Assembly: GCA_024226535.1 (NCBI GenBank)
Contig: JAAELP010000018.1
Coordinates: 1-50,346 of the forward strand
Direction of reading: 5' to 3'
DNA length: 50,346 nt
From: Planctomycetota bacterium
GTDB lineage: Bacteria > Planctomycetota > Phycisphaerae > Phycisphaerales > SM1A02
Positions 36,488-45,189 of this stretch are shown in pieces (within the stretch, counting starts at the first letter, position 1; every line of letters starts with the position of its first letter). Both the position numbers and the translations under genes were made by a program. The notes under the pieces are model-generated. The model was not told where the DNA came from, ran no database searches, and saw only the letters and a list, made by a program, of their open reading frames with translations.

Positions 36488-37999
36488 ATGAACCGCAAGG
36501 GATACATCGTTGGACTCTTTGCCGGCGCGGGCGTGCTCACCGCCACGCTCGCCATCGCCTCGCCGTCTCGGACCACGGGGACGATCGCCGGCTCCGTCAC
36601 CAAGCTCGTCGTGAGCGGTCCGTTCGGCCTGCCGAAGATGAGCAAGCAGAGCCGTGAGTGTGTCGACTGCCACAAGAAGGAGAGCCACGGGCTCTACCAG
36701 CAATGGGGCGACTCGAAGCACTACCGCGCCAACGTGGGGTGCTACGAGTGTCACGCCGCGGACCGGTCCGATCCGGACGCGATGCAGCACTACGACGCGA
36801 CGATCGCGACGATCGTGAGCCCGAAGGACTGCGGCCGGTGCCACTCGCACGAGGTCGAGGAGTTCCTCGGATCCCACCACTCCAAGGCCGCCCGGATCCT
36901 CGGCTCGCTCGACAACGTGCTCGCCGAGGTCGTCGAGGGCAACAACGCCTTCGTGACCGACGGCTTCCCGCACGGCAACTCCGCAGCCGCGGTCAACGGC
37001 TGCTGGCAGTGCCACGGCTCGCAGGTGAAGGTCCTCGCCGGAGGCAAGCTGGATGCCGCCACGTGGCCGAACACGGGCATCGGCCGCATCAACCCCGACG
37101 GGTCGGAGGGCTCCTGCACCGCCTGCCACGCGCGGCACGCGTTCTCCGCGGCGCAGGCGCGTCACCCCGACACTTGCGGGAAGTGCCACATGGGCCCCGA
37201 TCACCCGCAGAAGGAGGTCTACGAGGAGTCCAAGCACGGTATCTCGTTCTTCTCGAACATCGACAAGATGAACCTCGATCGCCCGAAGTGGATCGTCGGC
37301 GAGGACTACCACGCGGCGCCCACCTGCGCGACGTGCCACATGTCGGCGACGAAGAACCAGCCGGTCACGCACGACATCGGCATGCGCATCAGTTGGAACA
37401 ACCGGCCGCCGGTCTCCGTCCGGCCGGAGGTCTCCGACGCGAAGCTCGGCCTGCCCGGCGCGGACGTCCCCTGGCAGACCCGACGCCACAACATGCAGGA
37501 CGTGTGCACGGCGTGCCACAACAAGAACTGGGTCACGAACTTCTACATCCAGTACGACGGGCTCGTCGAGCTGTACAACGAGAAGTTCGCGAAGCCGGGC
37601 GCCGAGCTGTACAAGCTCGCGAAACCGGCCAAGGAGCTTCCCAGCGTCAACTTCACGCACGAGGTCGACTGGTCGTGGTGGGAGCTCTGGCATCACGAGG
37701 GACGTCGGGCCCGGCACGGCGCCTCGATGATGGGGCCGGACTACACGCACTGGCACGGCACGTACGAGGTCGCCAAGACCTTCTACACGCACTACGTCCC
37801 CGCCATCCGTCACCTGGTCAAGGAGGCCCACGAGTCCGGCGACCCCGAACGCAGCGCCGCCGCCGACGCCCTGGCGGCGAAGCTCGACGAGGTCCTGAAC
37901 TCCAACGACCACAAGTGGGTCCTCGGCAAGATGGACCCGGAGGAGGCGGCCCGCCGCAAGGCAGCTTCCGACGCGTTCAAGGCGCGGTACAAGAAATGA
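36488..37999 (+). CDS. octaheme hydroxylamine-oxidoreductase (HAO)-like cytochrome c
   Basis: The 503-aa exported protein has eight CxxCH motifs: CVDCH 58, CYECH 85, CGRCH 115, CWQCH 172, CTACH 210, CGKCH 230, CATCH 280, CTACH 340. A C-terminal helical part carries HHEGRRARHGASMMGPDYTHWHG, which resembles the HAO family. HAO members oxidise hydroxylamine or hydrazine, or in reverse reduce nitrite. Next to napDAGH a reductive role is likely. Tyr419 in PDYTHWHG is a candidate for heme-P460 cross-linking, unverified. ATG 36488 has GGAG 10 nt upstream; 36479 is an alternative. Confidence 0.87.
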   Translation: MNRKGYIVGLFAGAGVLTATLAIASPSRTTGTIAGSVTKLVVSGPFGLPKMSKQSRECVDCHKKESHGLYQQWGDSKHYRANVGCYECHAADRSDPDAMQHYDATIATIVSPKDCGRCHSHEVEEFLGSHHSKAARILGSLDNVLAEVVEGNNAFVTDGFPHGNSAAAVNGCWQCHGSQVKVLAGGKLDAATWPNTGIGRINPDGSEGSCTACHARHAFSAAQARHPDTCGKCHMGPDHPQKEVYEESKHGISFFSNIDKMNLDRPKWIVGEDYHAAPTCATCHMSATKNQPVTHDIGMRISWNNRPPVSVRPEVSDAKLGLPGADVPWQTRRHNMQDVCTACHNKNWVTNFYIQYDGLVELYNEKFAKPGAELYKLAKPAKELPSVNFTHEVDWSWWELWHHEGRRARHGASMMGPDYTHWHGTYEVAKTFYTHYVPAIRHLVKEAHESGDPERSAAADALAAKLDEVLNSNDHKWVLGKMDPEEAARRKAASDAFKARYKK

Positions 38000-38343
38000 C
38001 CACCTACACCCCCACGGAAGACTCGACGACGATCGCGACCGTCGGCGCCTTCGCCCGGATCGACGCGGCGACGGCCGCCGACGTCGCCCGCCGGCTGGAG
38101 GAAATCCCGGGCGTGGAGACGTTCCCGCTCGACGAGCCCGGCAAGCTCGGGCTCGTGATCGAGGCCGAAGACCTGGATCGCGCCCACGCGATCGTGACCC
38201 GGGACGTCCGGCACGCGCCGGGAGTGCTCGGGGTCTGGCCGCTCTACGCGCACTTCGACGACGGCGACGAACCGGATGACGAGGCGCCCGCCTCAACCGG
38301 GTGCACCCCGGAAGGATCTGACCATGCACTCAACACGACGTGA
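37996..38343 (+). CDS. napD: NapD-like nitrate reductase maturation chaperone
   Basis: The 115-aa protein matches the NapD ferredoxin-like fold: VGAFARIDAATAADVARRLEEIPGVETFP, then KLGLVIEAEDLDRAHAIV and GVLGVWPLYAHFDD. NapD binds the Tat signal of NapA and delays its export until the cofactor is inserted. The ATG overlaps the octaheme gene stop (ATGA), and its 3' end overlaps the napA start by 20 nt. The last 30 residues are an extra acidic tail. Confidence 0.8.
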   Translation: MTTYTPTEDSTTIATVGAFARIDAATAADVARRLEEIPGVETFPLDEPGKLGLVIEAEDLDRAHAIVTRDVRHAPGVLGVWPLYAHFDDGDEPDDEAPASTGCTPEGSDHALNTT

Positions 38344-40636
38344 ATTCATCAAGGCATCGGCCGCGGCGGCGGTGACGACCACGGTCGCTCCGTCGATCGC
38401 GCTCGCCGTGCGCCAGGACTCCCAACTGCGGTGGTACAAGTCGGTCTGTCGCTTCTGCGGGACCGGCTGCGGTGTCCAGATCGGCACCAAGGCCGACCGC
38501 CTCGTCGCCGTGCGCGGGGATCCGCTGCACCCGGCCACGAAGGGCCTGTGCTGCGCCAAGGCGTTGTTCCTGCCGAAGATCGTCCACTCCGACGATCGCC
38601 TCACCACGCCGCAGATCCGGCGCAACGGGCGGCTCGTCGACGCGAGTTGGGACGAGGCGATGGACCTCGTCGCCGACCGCTTCGCCGAGATGATCCAGCG
38701 GCACGGACCGGACAGCGTCGCGTACTACGGATCCGGCCAGGCCCTGAGCGAGGAGAGCTACCTCGCCAACCGCCTGTTCAAGGGCGGCATCGGCACCAAC
38801 AACGTGGAAGGCAACCCACGACTCTGCATGGCCAGCGCGGTGGGCGGATACGTCACCACGTTCGGCAAGGACGAGCCGATGGGCTGCTACGACGACATCG
38901 AGCACGCCCGCGTGCTCTTCCTCGTGGGATCGAATACCGCCGAGTGCCACCCCGTGATCTTCGACCGGATCCTCGAGAACCGGCAGCGGCGGCGGGACGT
39001 GCTGGTCATCGTGCTCGATCCGCGTCGCAGCCCGACGGTCTCGGTGGCAGACGTGCACCTGGACCCGGTTCCCGGCTACGACCTGTGCGTGATGCACGCG
39101 ATGGCGCACTGCATCGTGCGCGACGGCAAGCACGACCAGGCGTTCATCGACAAGAACGTACAGTTCAAGGTCATGCGTGACGGGAAGCCGGCCAAGGTGA
39201 GCTTCGAGGAGTACCGGACGTTCCTCGACGACTTCACGCCCGAGCGCGCCGAGCAGATCTCCGGCGTGCCCGCCCAGAAGATCGAGGAGGCGGCCAAGCT
39301 CTTCGCCGTCGGCCCGACGACGAGCTTCTGGACGATGGGGCTCAACCAGCGCGTCGCCGGCGTGTGGGCGAACAACCTCGTTCACAACCTCCACCTGATC
39401 ACGGGCCAGATCGGCAAGCCCGGCGCGACGCCGTTCTCGCTCACGGGACAGCCCAACGCCTGCGGAGGTGTGCGCGACACCGGCACGCTCTGCCACATCC
39501 TCCCCTACGGCCGCTCCGTGAAGAACGCGAAGCACCGGGCCGAGATGGAGGACCTGTGGGGCGCGAAGCGGGGAACGATCCCGCCGAAGCCCGGCCTCCA
39601 CACGGTGGAGATGTTCAACGCCCTGGGGCGCGACGAGATCAAGGCGATGCTCGTGCTGACCACGAACCCGGGTCAGTCGATGCCGAACCTCACGCCCCAC
39701 CGCGAGGCGATGGGCAAGGAGCGTCCGAACAAGCCGTTCATGTGCGTCATCGACGCGTACCCCACCCGCACGACCGAGCTGGCCGACGTCGTCCTTCCCG
39801 CCGCCATGTGGTCGGAGAAGCGCGGCGTGTTCGGCATGTCCGAGCGACGCTACCAGTACCAGCCCGCCGTGAAGTCGGCACCGGGATCGGCGAAGCCCGA
39901 TCTCGACATCCTGCTCGATCTCGCGGCGCGGCTGGAGCGACGCGGCGCGGTGCCGCGCGGGTACATCACCGGGAAGATCGGAGACGTCGACGACGTCTGG
40001 AACGAGATGCGCGAAGCGTCGCGCGGAACCGCCTACGACTTCACGGGCATGACGCGCGACCGGCTCCGGCGTGAGCGTGGCATCCAGTGGCCGGCCCCGA
40101 CCGAGGATCACCCCGGCACCGCGCGCCGGTTCGTCAAGGGCGAGGATCCTCTGCTGGACGACGGCCCCTACGCCGACGCCAGCCTCGCCCCCGGCGACGT
40201 CAAGTTCTACGGCGCCCCGGACCACCGGGCGGTCGTGTGGCTGCGCCCGGCGAAGGGACCGGCGGAGCCGACCGACGACGAGTACCCGTACATCCTGTCC
40301 ACCGGCCGCGTCCTCGAGCACTGGCACTCGGGCACGATGACGATGAAGGCCCCGGAGCTTCGTCGCGCCTACCCCGACTGCTTCGTCGAGGTCAATCCGA
40401 CCGATGCCCGCGACCTGGGTGTTCGCAGCGGCGACAAGGTTCGCATCACGTCGCGTCGCGGCGAGGCGGTCATCCGCGCCCGGGTCGTGGACATGCCGCG
40501 ACCGGGGATGGTGTTCGTCCCGTGGCACTGGGCCGACGAGGCGTCGCTCATCAACCGCGTGACGACCGACGCGCACGACCCCGGTTCGAAGCAGCCGGAG
40601 TTCAAGATCTGTGCCGTGAAGCTCGCCCGGGCCTGA
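38324..40636 (+). CDS. napA: periplasmic nitrate reductase catalytic subunit NapA
   Basis: The 770-aa molybdopterin enzyme has a Tat signal (STRREFIKASAAAA) and a [4Fe-4S] site of Cys42, Cys45, Cys49 and Cys77. The Mo-ligand Cys168 lies in GNPRLCMASAVGG, the NapA hallmark. Other NapA segments are FWTMGLNQRVAGVWANNLVHNLHL (in part), GQPNACGG and HWHSGTMT. It reduces nitrate to nitrite. GAAGGA lies about 8 nt before the ATG. Length is short of E. coli NapA (about 830) and nearer the compact NapA forms. Confidence 0.94.
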   Translation: MHSTRREFIKASAAAAVTTTVAPSIALAVRQDSQLRWYKSVCRFCGTGCGVQIGTKADRLVAVRGDPLHPATKGLCCAKALFLPKIVHSDDRLTTPQIRRNGRLVDASWDEAMDLVADRFAEMIQRHGPDSVAYYGSGQALSEESYLANRLFKGGIGTNNVEGNPRLCMASAVGGYVTTFGKDEPMGCYDDIEHARVLFLVGSNTAECHPVIFDRILENRQRRRDVLVIVLDPRRSPTVSVADVHLDPVPGYDLCVMHAMAHCIVRDGKHDQAFIDKNVQFKVMRDGKPAKVSFEEYRTFLDDFTPERAEQISGVPAQKIEEAAKLFAVGPTTSFWTMGLNQRVAGVWANNLVHNLHLITGQIGKPGATPFSLTGQPNACGGVRDTGTLCHILPYGRSVKNAKHRAEMEDLWGAKRGTIPPKPGLHTVEMFNALGRDEIKAMLVLTTNPGQSMPNLTPHREAMGKERPNKPFMCVIDAYPTRTTELADVVLPAAMWSEKRGVFGMSERRYQYQPAVKSAPGSAKPDLDILLDLAARLERRGAVPRGYITGKIGDVDDVWNEMREASRGTAYDFTGMTRDRLRRERGIQWPAPTEDHPGTARRFVKGEDPLLDDGPYADASLAPGDVKFYGAPDHRAVVWLRPAKGPAEPTDDEYPYILSTGRVLEHWHSGTMTMKAPELRRAYPDCFVEVNPTDARDLGVRSGDKVRITSRRGEAVIRARVVDMPRPGMVFVPWHWADEASLINRVTTDAHDPGSKQPEFKICAVKLARA

Positions 40637-40648
40637 AGGAGCGGAACC

Positions 40649-41254
40649 ATGCGAGTCCCCCCCTGGTTGACCATTCCCACCCTCGCAACCGTCGTGCTCG
40701 CCGTTCACGTGGCGGCGGGCACGATGCAGTCCGGCGGAAACGCCATGCCGCCGACGACGGATCCGGAAGTGCTCGCCATGCGCCTGGAGTTCACGGGGCC
40801 CAACGACGCGTTCGCCGCGAACGCGTTTCCGCCCACGATGCCGGAGTCGGAGTGGCACGCCGAGGCCTGGATGACCAACACCTGCCTCCGCTGCCACGAG
40901 ACGGGCGTCGAGAGCGCCCCGATCGTCAAGCACTACGGGCTGCCGGAGATCTTCCTCGTCGCCAAGTGCCGGTCGTGCCACGTCGTCGAGCCGGGCCTCA
41001 TGCCCACCGGCGAGCGGGACAACACGATCGACGACCGCTTCGCGTCCAACGCGTTCCCGCCGATGATGCCGAACTCCACCTCGCACGTGAACGCGTGGAC
41101 GACACCGCACTGCATGCTCTGTCACGAGGACGGCGTGAAGGGCGCCCCGATCGTGAAGCACGAGGGGCTTCCGGGCATCTACATCGACTCGAAGTGCCGG
41201 TCGTGCCACGTCCAGATCCGCGGCCACCAGAACGACCCGTGGGGCGCGCCGTGA
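40649..41254 (+). CDS. NapB-like tetraheme cytochrome made by tandem duplication
   Basis: The 201-aa protein has a signal peptide and two repeats of 76 residues (about 52-127 and 128-201). Each reads A-x-NAFPP-x-MP...CxxCHExGV...APIVKH-x-GLP...KCRSCH. Heme motifs are CLRCH 79, CRSCH 107, CMLCH 155 and CRSCH 183. Canonical NapB has one such two-heme unit, so this is a doubled NapB-like partner for NapA. AAGGAG lies upstream of the ATG. It begins 12 bp after napA. Confidence 0.82.
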   Translation: MRVPPWLTIPTLATVVLAVHVAAGTMQSGGNAMPPTTDPEVLAMRLEFTGPNDAFAANAFPPTMPESEWHAEAWMTNTCLRCHETGVESAPIVKHYGLPEIFLVAKCRSCHVVEPGLMPTGERDNTIDDRFASNAFPPMMPNSTSHVNAWTTPHCMLCHEDGVKGAPIVKHEGLPGIYIDSKCRSCHVQIRGHQNDPWGAP

Positions 41255-41258
41255 GCGG

Positions 41259-41864
41259 GTGCGCCAGAGCACGGCGGTGATCTCGCGACGCGGCGCGCTC
41301 GCGATCGTGGGGGGCGCCGCGGCCGGGGGCGCCGCGGCGGCCTGGCACCGGCGATCGACGACCGCGGCCACGCCCTCGGCCCTGCGCCCACCAGGCGCCG
41401 CCGGGGAGCGAGCGTTCCTCGCCGCGTGCATCCGCTGCGGGCTGTGCGTCGAGGCGTGCCCGTTCGACACCCTGCATCTCGCCGACGTCGACGCCGGCAT
41501 CGCCGCGGGCGCTCCCGTGGTCGACGCGCGGCAGACCCCCTGCTTCCTCTGCCAGGGCCACGACGAACCGCAGTGCATCCGAGTCTGCCCGACCGAGGCC
41601 CTGCGCCCCGTGGAGGATCTGACCTCCATCCGCATGGGCATCGCGCGCGTCGACCCGGACCGCTGCCTGGTGTTCAACCAAACCGTCTGCCGCTCGTGCT
41701 GGCATGCGTGCCCGTTTCCGAACGACGCGATCCGGCTCGACGAACGGCTCCGGCCGGTCGTGGAGGCGTCGTGCGTCGGCTGCGGTCTGTGCGAGCACGC
41801 CTGTCCAACCGAGCCGTCGTCGATCGTCGTGGAGCCCGCCGGCGACGCCGAGGTCGCGACATGA
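41259..41864 (+). CDS. napG: NapG/MauM-type ferredoxin
   Basis: The 201-aa protein has a twin-Arg segment (ISRRGALAIVGGAAAGGAAAAW) and four [4Fe-4S] motifs: CIRCGLCVEACP, CFLCQGHDEPQCIRVCP, CRSCWHACP and CVGCGLCEHACP. With NapH it makes a quinol dehydrogenase able to feed NapAB. The start is GTG 41259; a second GTG at 41277 would also keep the Tat motif. The napH start overlaps its stop (ATGA). Confidence 0.88.
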   Translation: MRQSTAVISRRGALAIVGGAAAGGAAAAWHRRSTTAATPSALRPPGAAGERAFLAACIRCGLCVEACPFDTLHLADVDAGIAAGAPVVDARQTPCFLCQGHDEPQCIRVCPTEALRPVEDLTSIRMGIARVDPDRCLVFNQTVCRSCWHACPFPNDAIRLDERLRPVVEASCVGCGLCEHACPTEPSSIVVEPAGDAEVAT

Positions 41865-42778
41865 CCCGGCCCCGCCGACGACGCCTGCACGCGTGGACCG
41901 TGGGCCGCCGCGTCACGGCGCTGGCGTTCGTCGCCCTCCTCGCCCTTGCTGCCGGCGGCGGCCCGGCCTGGCTGACCGGATCGGCGGCGGCGACGCGGGC
42001 CTTCGACCTCGTGCCCTTCGTCGATCCGCTGGCGGGAATCGAGTCGATGCTCGCGACGCGCGCCGTGACGGGAACGACGGTGCTCGGCGTCGCGTTGCTC
42101 CTGCTCGCCGCCGTGATCCTCGGTCCCGTGTTCTGCGGATGGATCTGCCCCCTGGGCTTGCTCATGGACCTGAACCAGGCCGTGCGTGACCGGGTGCTGC
42201 GCCGTCTCCGAAAGCGGCGACCGCCGGCGCCGAACCCACCGCCGTCCCCGGCTCTTCGCTCAGCCGTGCTCGCCGCCGTGATCGTGTTCGCGTTGCTCGC
42301 GGCCGCGCCGATCTTCCAGGCGTTGTCGCCGATCAACCTGCTCGTACGCGGGCTCCTGTTCGGATCGGCGACGGGGCTGATCGTGCTGGCCGTCCTGCTC
42401 GTGGTGGAGTGGTTCCGGCCCCGGATCTGGTGTCGCGTCGCCTGTCCGCTCGGCGCGCTCTATGGTCTGGTCGGGCGCTTCGGCGTCTTCCGCGTGCGGA
42501 TCAACCGAGCTCACGTCGCACGCTCGCCCTGCCGGCAGTGCACGCGCGACTGCCCGATGGGCATCCGCGTTCTCGAGGAGTACGTCGAAGGCGATCGCAC
42601 GTGGATCGATCACTCCGCGTGCATCCGGTGCGGCGCCTGCTCCGACGTGTGTCCGCGCGACGTGTTGAGTCTGGGCTTCCGACGGCGGCGCACCGGGCCG
42701 GACGCGCATCCCGACTCCGAGGATCCAGGGCTCGAGATCACGGTCGGGGGCCGGGCGTGCGAGCGGATCGCCGGCTGA
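41861..42778 (+). CDS. napH: NapH-type quinol dehydrogenase membrane subunit
   Basis: The 305-aa protein has four to five membrane helices and the NapH cysteine loops FCGWICPLGLLMDL and WCRVACPLGALYGL. Two C-terminal cluster motifs follow on the cytoplasmic side (CRQCTRDCPMG, CIRCGACSDVCP). NapH oxidises quinol and reduces NapG. Its presence next to the NrfD module gives the operon two separate quinol entry points. The start overlaps napG by ATGA. Confidence 0.9.
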   Translation: MTRPRRRRLHAWTVGRRVTALAFVALLALAAGGGPAWLTGSAAATRAFDLVPFVDPLAGIESMLATRAVTGTTVLGVALLLLAAVILGPVFCGWICPLGLLMDLNQAVRDRVLRRLRKRRPPAPNPPPSPALRSAVLAAVIVFALLAAAPIFQALSPINLLVRGLLFGSATGLIVLAVLLVVEWFRPRIWCRVACPLGALYGLVGRFGVFRVRINRAHVARSPCRQCTRDCPMGIRVLEEYVEGDRTWIDHSACIRCGACSDVCPRDVLSLGFRRRRTGPDAHPDSEDPGLEITVGGRACERIAG

Positions 42779-42794
42779 TCGAGGACGAGCATCG

Positions 42795-43247
42795 ATGGCG
42801 AAGAAACTCACCGAGGAAGACGGCCGACGCGCCCTTCGCGAGCACCTCGTGGACCGGGCGCAACGCGCGCGGGTGAAGTACGGCCTGTACATGGACCATG
42901 ACGTCATGCGGCGCCTGCTCGAGGACCGGGAGTTCGTGCGCTACCCGACGGAGCTCGTCTTCGACGCGGCCGCGCTTGACCCCGGCGAGTTCGCCCACGC
43001 CGAGCCGATCGGGGCCACGCCCGCCGACGGCTTCCGCCTCGTGGTCCATCCCTGGTTCGAGACGCAGCTCGAGAACCTGCCGTTGCTCGTCGCCTACCAC
43101 ATCATCGACATCAACTACGGGGACATCGCCACCGCCGCCGAGGCGGAGCTGTTCGGTGCCACCCTGCTCGGGCTCGAGGTCGAGGCGTACTACGAAGCGT
43201 TGTGCGAGCTCACCGACAGCATCCCCCCCGATCCCGGGAGCGCGTGA
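42795..43247 (+). CDS. unknown 150-aa protein of the respiratory operon
   Basis: The 150-aa protein has no family I recognise. It has a basic N-terminus (MAKKLTEEDGRRALREHLVDRA) and no signal or membrane segment. Two conserved-looking segments are HPWFETQLENLPLLVAYHIIDINYGDIATAAEAELFGATLLG (in part) and VEAYYEALCELTD. There are no Cys clusters. It lies 16 bp after napH, and the downstream regulator starts in its stop codon (TGATG). A cytoplasmic accessory or maturation role is a guess. Confidence 0.7.
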   Translation: MAKKLTEEDGRRALREHLVDRAQRARVKYGLYMDHDVMRRLLEDREFVRYPTELVFDAAALDPGEFAHAEPIGATPADGFRLVVHPWFETQLENLPLLVAYHIIDINYGDIATAAEAELFGATLLGLEVEAYYEALCELTDSIPPDPGSA

Positions 43248-43653
43248 TGTACGGACGCCAGACCCGATCCGCGATCGCGATCATCAGCCAGCTCGCCACC
43301 GCGTGGGACGAGCCGGGCACCGTGCCGGCGGCCGACATCGCCGCGGAGCGCGGCCTCGCGCCGCCGTCTCCAAGCTCCTCTCCCAGCTCGCGGCCGCGGG
43401 GCTCGTGACCGGGCAGGCCGGACGTGGTGGCGGATTTCGCCTTGCGCGCCCGCCCGGTGAGATCACGCTGCGCAACGTGTTCGATCTCTTCGAGCGCACG
43501 GCCGAACGAACGATGTTCTGCCCCTTCGGAGACGGCCTCTGCGGCAGCGACGACCCCTGCCCGCTGCATGACCGGCTGATCGCCGTGCACGCGGCGATGG
43601 ACGAGATGCTCGAGACGACCACGTTCGAGGCATTCCGCGCCCGGGGCGCGTGA
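43247..43653 (+). pseudogene. Rrf2/NsrR-like regulator interrupted by a frameshift
   Basis: The ATG frame reads MYGRQTRSAIAIISQLATAW...IAAERGLAP and then hits a stop at 43408. From about 43360 the Rrf2 homology continues in another frame: VSKLLSQLAAAGLVTGQAG, GGGFRLARP and ITLRNVFDLFE. One base missing within GCGCCGCCG (43358-43366) explains it. The Fe-S Cys set is intact (FCPFGDGLCGSDDPCPL: C-x6-C-x5-C). A full-length product would be an NO- or redox-sensing repressor of the operon. The shift may be a sequencing error. Confidence 0.75.
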
Positions 43654-43678
43654 GTCGCGCCGCCACGCGCGCAGGTGG

Positions 43679-43684
43679 TATCAT
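43679..43684 (+). promoter_or_regulatory. -10-like element of a leaderless start
   Basis: GGTATCAT contains TATCAT (43679-43684), which ends 8 nt before GTG 43693. No Shine-Dalgarno is seen. Confidence 0.4.
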
Positions 43685-43692
43685 CCTCGTCC

Positions 43693-45114
43693 GTGATTCT
43701 GAGTTGGCTGATTCTGCTCGTCTTCCTTCTCGCGATCGTCGCCGGGCTCATCATGGTCTGGCTCGGTTGGCGCGGACGCCCGTCCCTGGCCGAACCGACG
43801 TGCGCCGGGTGCGGCTACGACCTGCGCGGCGTCGCGGTGAATGCGACCCCCGCGTGTCCCGAGTGCGGGGCGGACCTGGGCGGGCGGCATGCCGTCTCCT
43901 TCGGTCGGCACGCTCGACAGCCGAAGCTGATGCTGCTCGGCGTCACCGTCGCGTTGCTGCCGGTCGTGATCGCGACGGCGCTGACCTTCTGGGCGATGCA
44001 CTTCAGGTCCCGGGGACCGATGAACGTCGCACGCCGGTCGAACGCGGCCCTCATCACCGACTTCGCCGCCGACGTCGACAACGCCTGGGTGTCGCCGGAG
44101 CTGGCACGACGCTACGGTGCCGGGAACATGACGCCCACGGAGCTTGCCGCTCTGATCGACGCCCTCGTCGCCGGCCTCAACGCTCGACCGGCCGACACCG
44201 ACGCGTCGCTGGCGTGGTCGGGCGACCTCGTCGGGCTGATCCTCCTGGACAGTGGGGTCAGCGATGATCAGAAGCACCGGATCTACGAGGCGTACTACCG
44301 GCACCCGCTGCGGGTGAACATGCGCAGACAGGTCCGCCATGGCGCCGAGGCCGACTTCGAGCTGGAGGCCGGTGCGTCCTGGCAGCTACCGAGCATGAAG
44401 CAGATCTACACGCTGCGTCGCCTCACCATCGACGGCGACGAACAGGAGTTGCACGCCTCGGGACGTCGGGGCACACGCGGCGACCTCACCGCGTACAGCC
44501 CCTTCGACGTCAACGGCGTGATTCCCGTCGATATGGCGCCGGGCCCCCACACGCTCACCTTCGACGTCGAGGTCGGGCTGCTCCGCAACGCCGACAGCGA
44601 GATGGTCTCCGTCGGCGGCCGCCGCACGAGCGCGGCGGCCTGGCCGGAGGCCGTTCTCCGGTGGACGCGCACGGCCACCGTCGACATCGAGGTGCTGGCG
44701 GAAGGCCAGTCGCCGGTGGCTCTGTTCCGCGACGATACGCTCATCGCGAAGATGCGGCAGAGCATCGTGCCGAAGTCGATCGTCGTCGAGCCCCGGGGCG
44801 AGCACCTGCGGATGACGCTCGATCTCGCGTACAGCCGCCCCCTGCCCGCGCCGGTGTGCTTCGCGGTGTTCGCCGTGTGCGACGGCCGCGAGCACCGCCT
44901 CGGCGACTTCACCGTCAGCGAGAGCGTCACCAGTGGATCGAGCATGACCCGGACGCTGCGCGAACCCTTGCCCGAGTCGGTGCGGGAGGCGACCGTCGTG
45001 CTGCGTCCCGCGCCGCGCGAGGCCGAGCACCTGCCAGGCTTCGAGCGTATCTGGGACGGCACGCTGGAGTACGAGAGGGTCCCGGTACGGCGCCTCGATC
45101 TCGAAACGCCGTGA
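43693..45114 (+). CDS. membrane protein with N-terminal zinc ribbon
   Basis: The 473-aa protein starts at GTG 43693 and has one helix (LILLVFLLAIVAGLIMVWLGW). A zinc ribbon of the planctomycete type follows (CAGCGYDLRG...CPECGADL, about 36-62), then a second helix (LLGVTVALLPVVIATALTFWAM). A large domain with beta-rich character makes up the rest (YTLRRLTIDGDEQELHASG, HTLTFDVEVGLL). No enzyme motif recognised. An earlier in-frame GTG at 43675 is possible, but the -10-like hexamer favours 43693. Confidence 0.78.
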   Translation: MILSWLILLVFLLAIVAGLIMVWLGWRGRPSLAEPTCAGCGYDLRGVAVNATPACPECGADLGGRHAVSFGRHARQPKLMLLGVTVALLPVVIATALTFWAMHFRSRGPMNVARRSNAALITDFAADVDNAWVSPELARRYGAGNMTPTELAALIDALVAGLNARPADTDASLAWSGDLVGLILLDSGVSDDQKHRIYEAYYRHPLRVNMRRQVRHGAEADFELEAGASWQLPSMKQIYTLRRLTIDGDEQELHASGRRGTRGDLTAYSPFDVNGVIPVDMAPGPHTLTFDVEVGLLRNADSEMVSVGGRRTSAAAWPEAVLRWTRTATVDIEVLAEGQSPVALFRDDTLIAKMRQSIVPKSIVVEPRGEHLRMTLDLAYSRPLPAPVCFAVFAVCDGREHRLGDFTVSESVTSGSSMTRTLREPLPESVREATVVLRPAPREAEHLPGFERIWDGTLEYERVPVRRLDLETP

Positions 45115-45189
45115 CACGCGCCGGGAGCGGCGGGGGAAACGGGAATCCCGCCCCGCTCTCCCGGTCGCGGGTGACGTGCCCACCGTCGG

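Noticed and set aside
38330..41890. 1186-codon open frame on the minus strand opposite napA and the NapB-like gene
   Set aside because: It is an antisense shadow caused by high-GC codon bias; the opposite strand has clear NapA and cytochrome homology, and the shadow product is low-complexity Arg/Val/His-rich.
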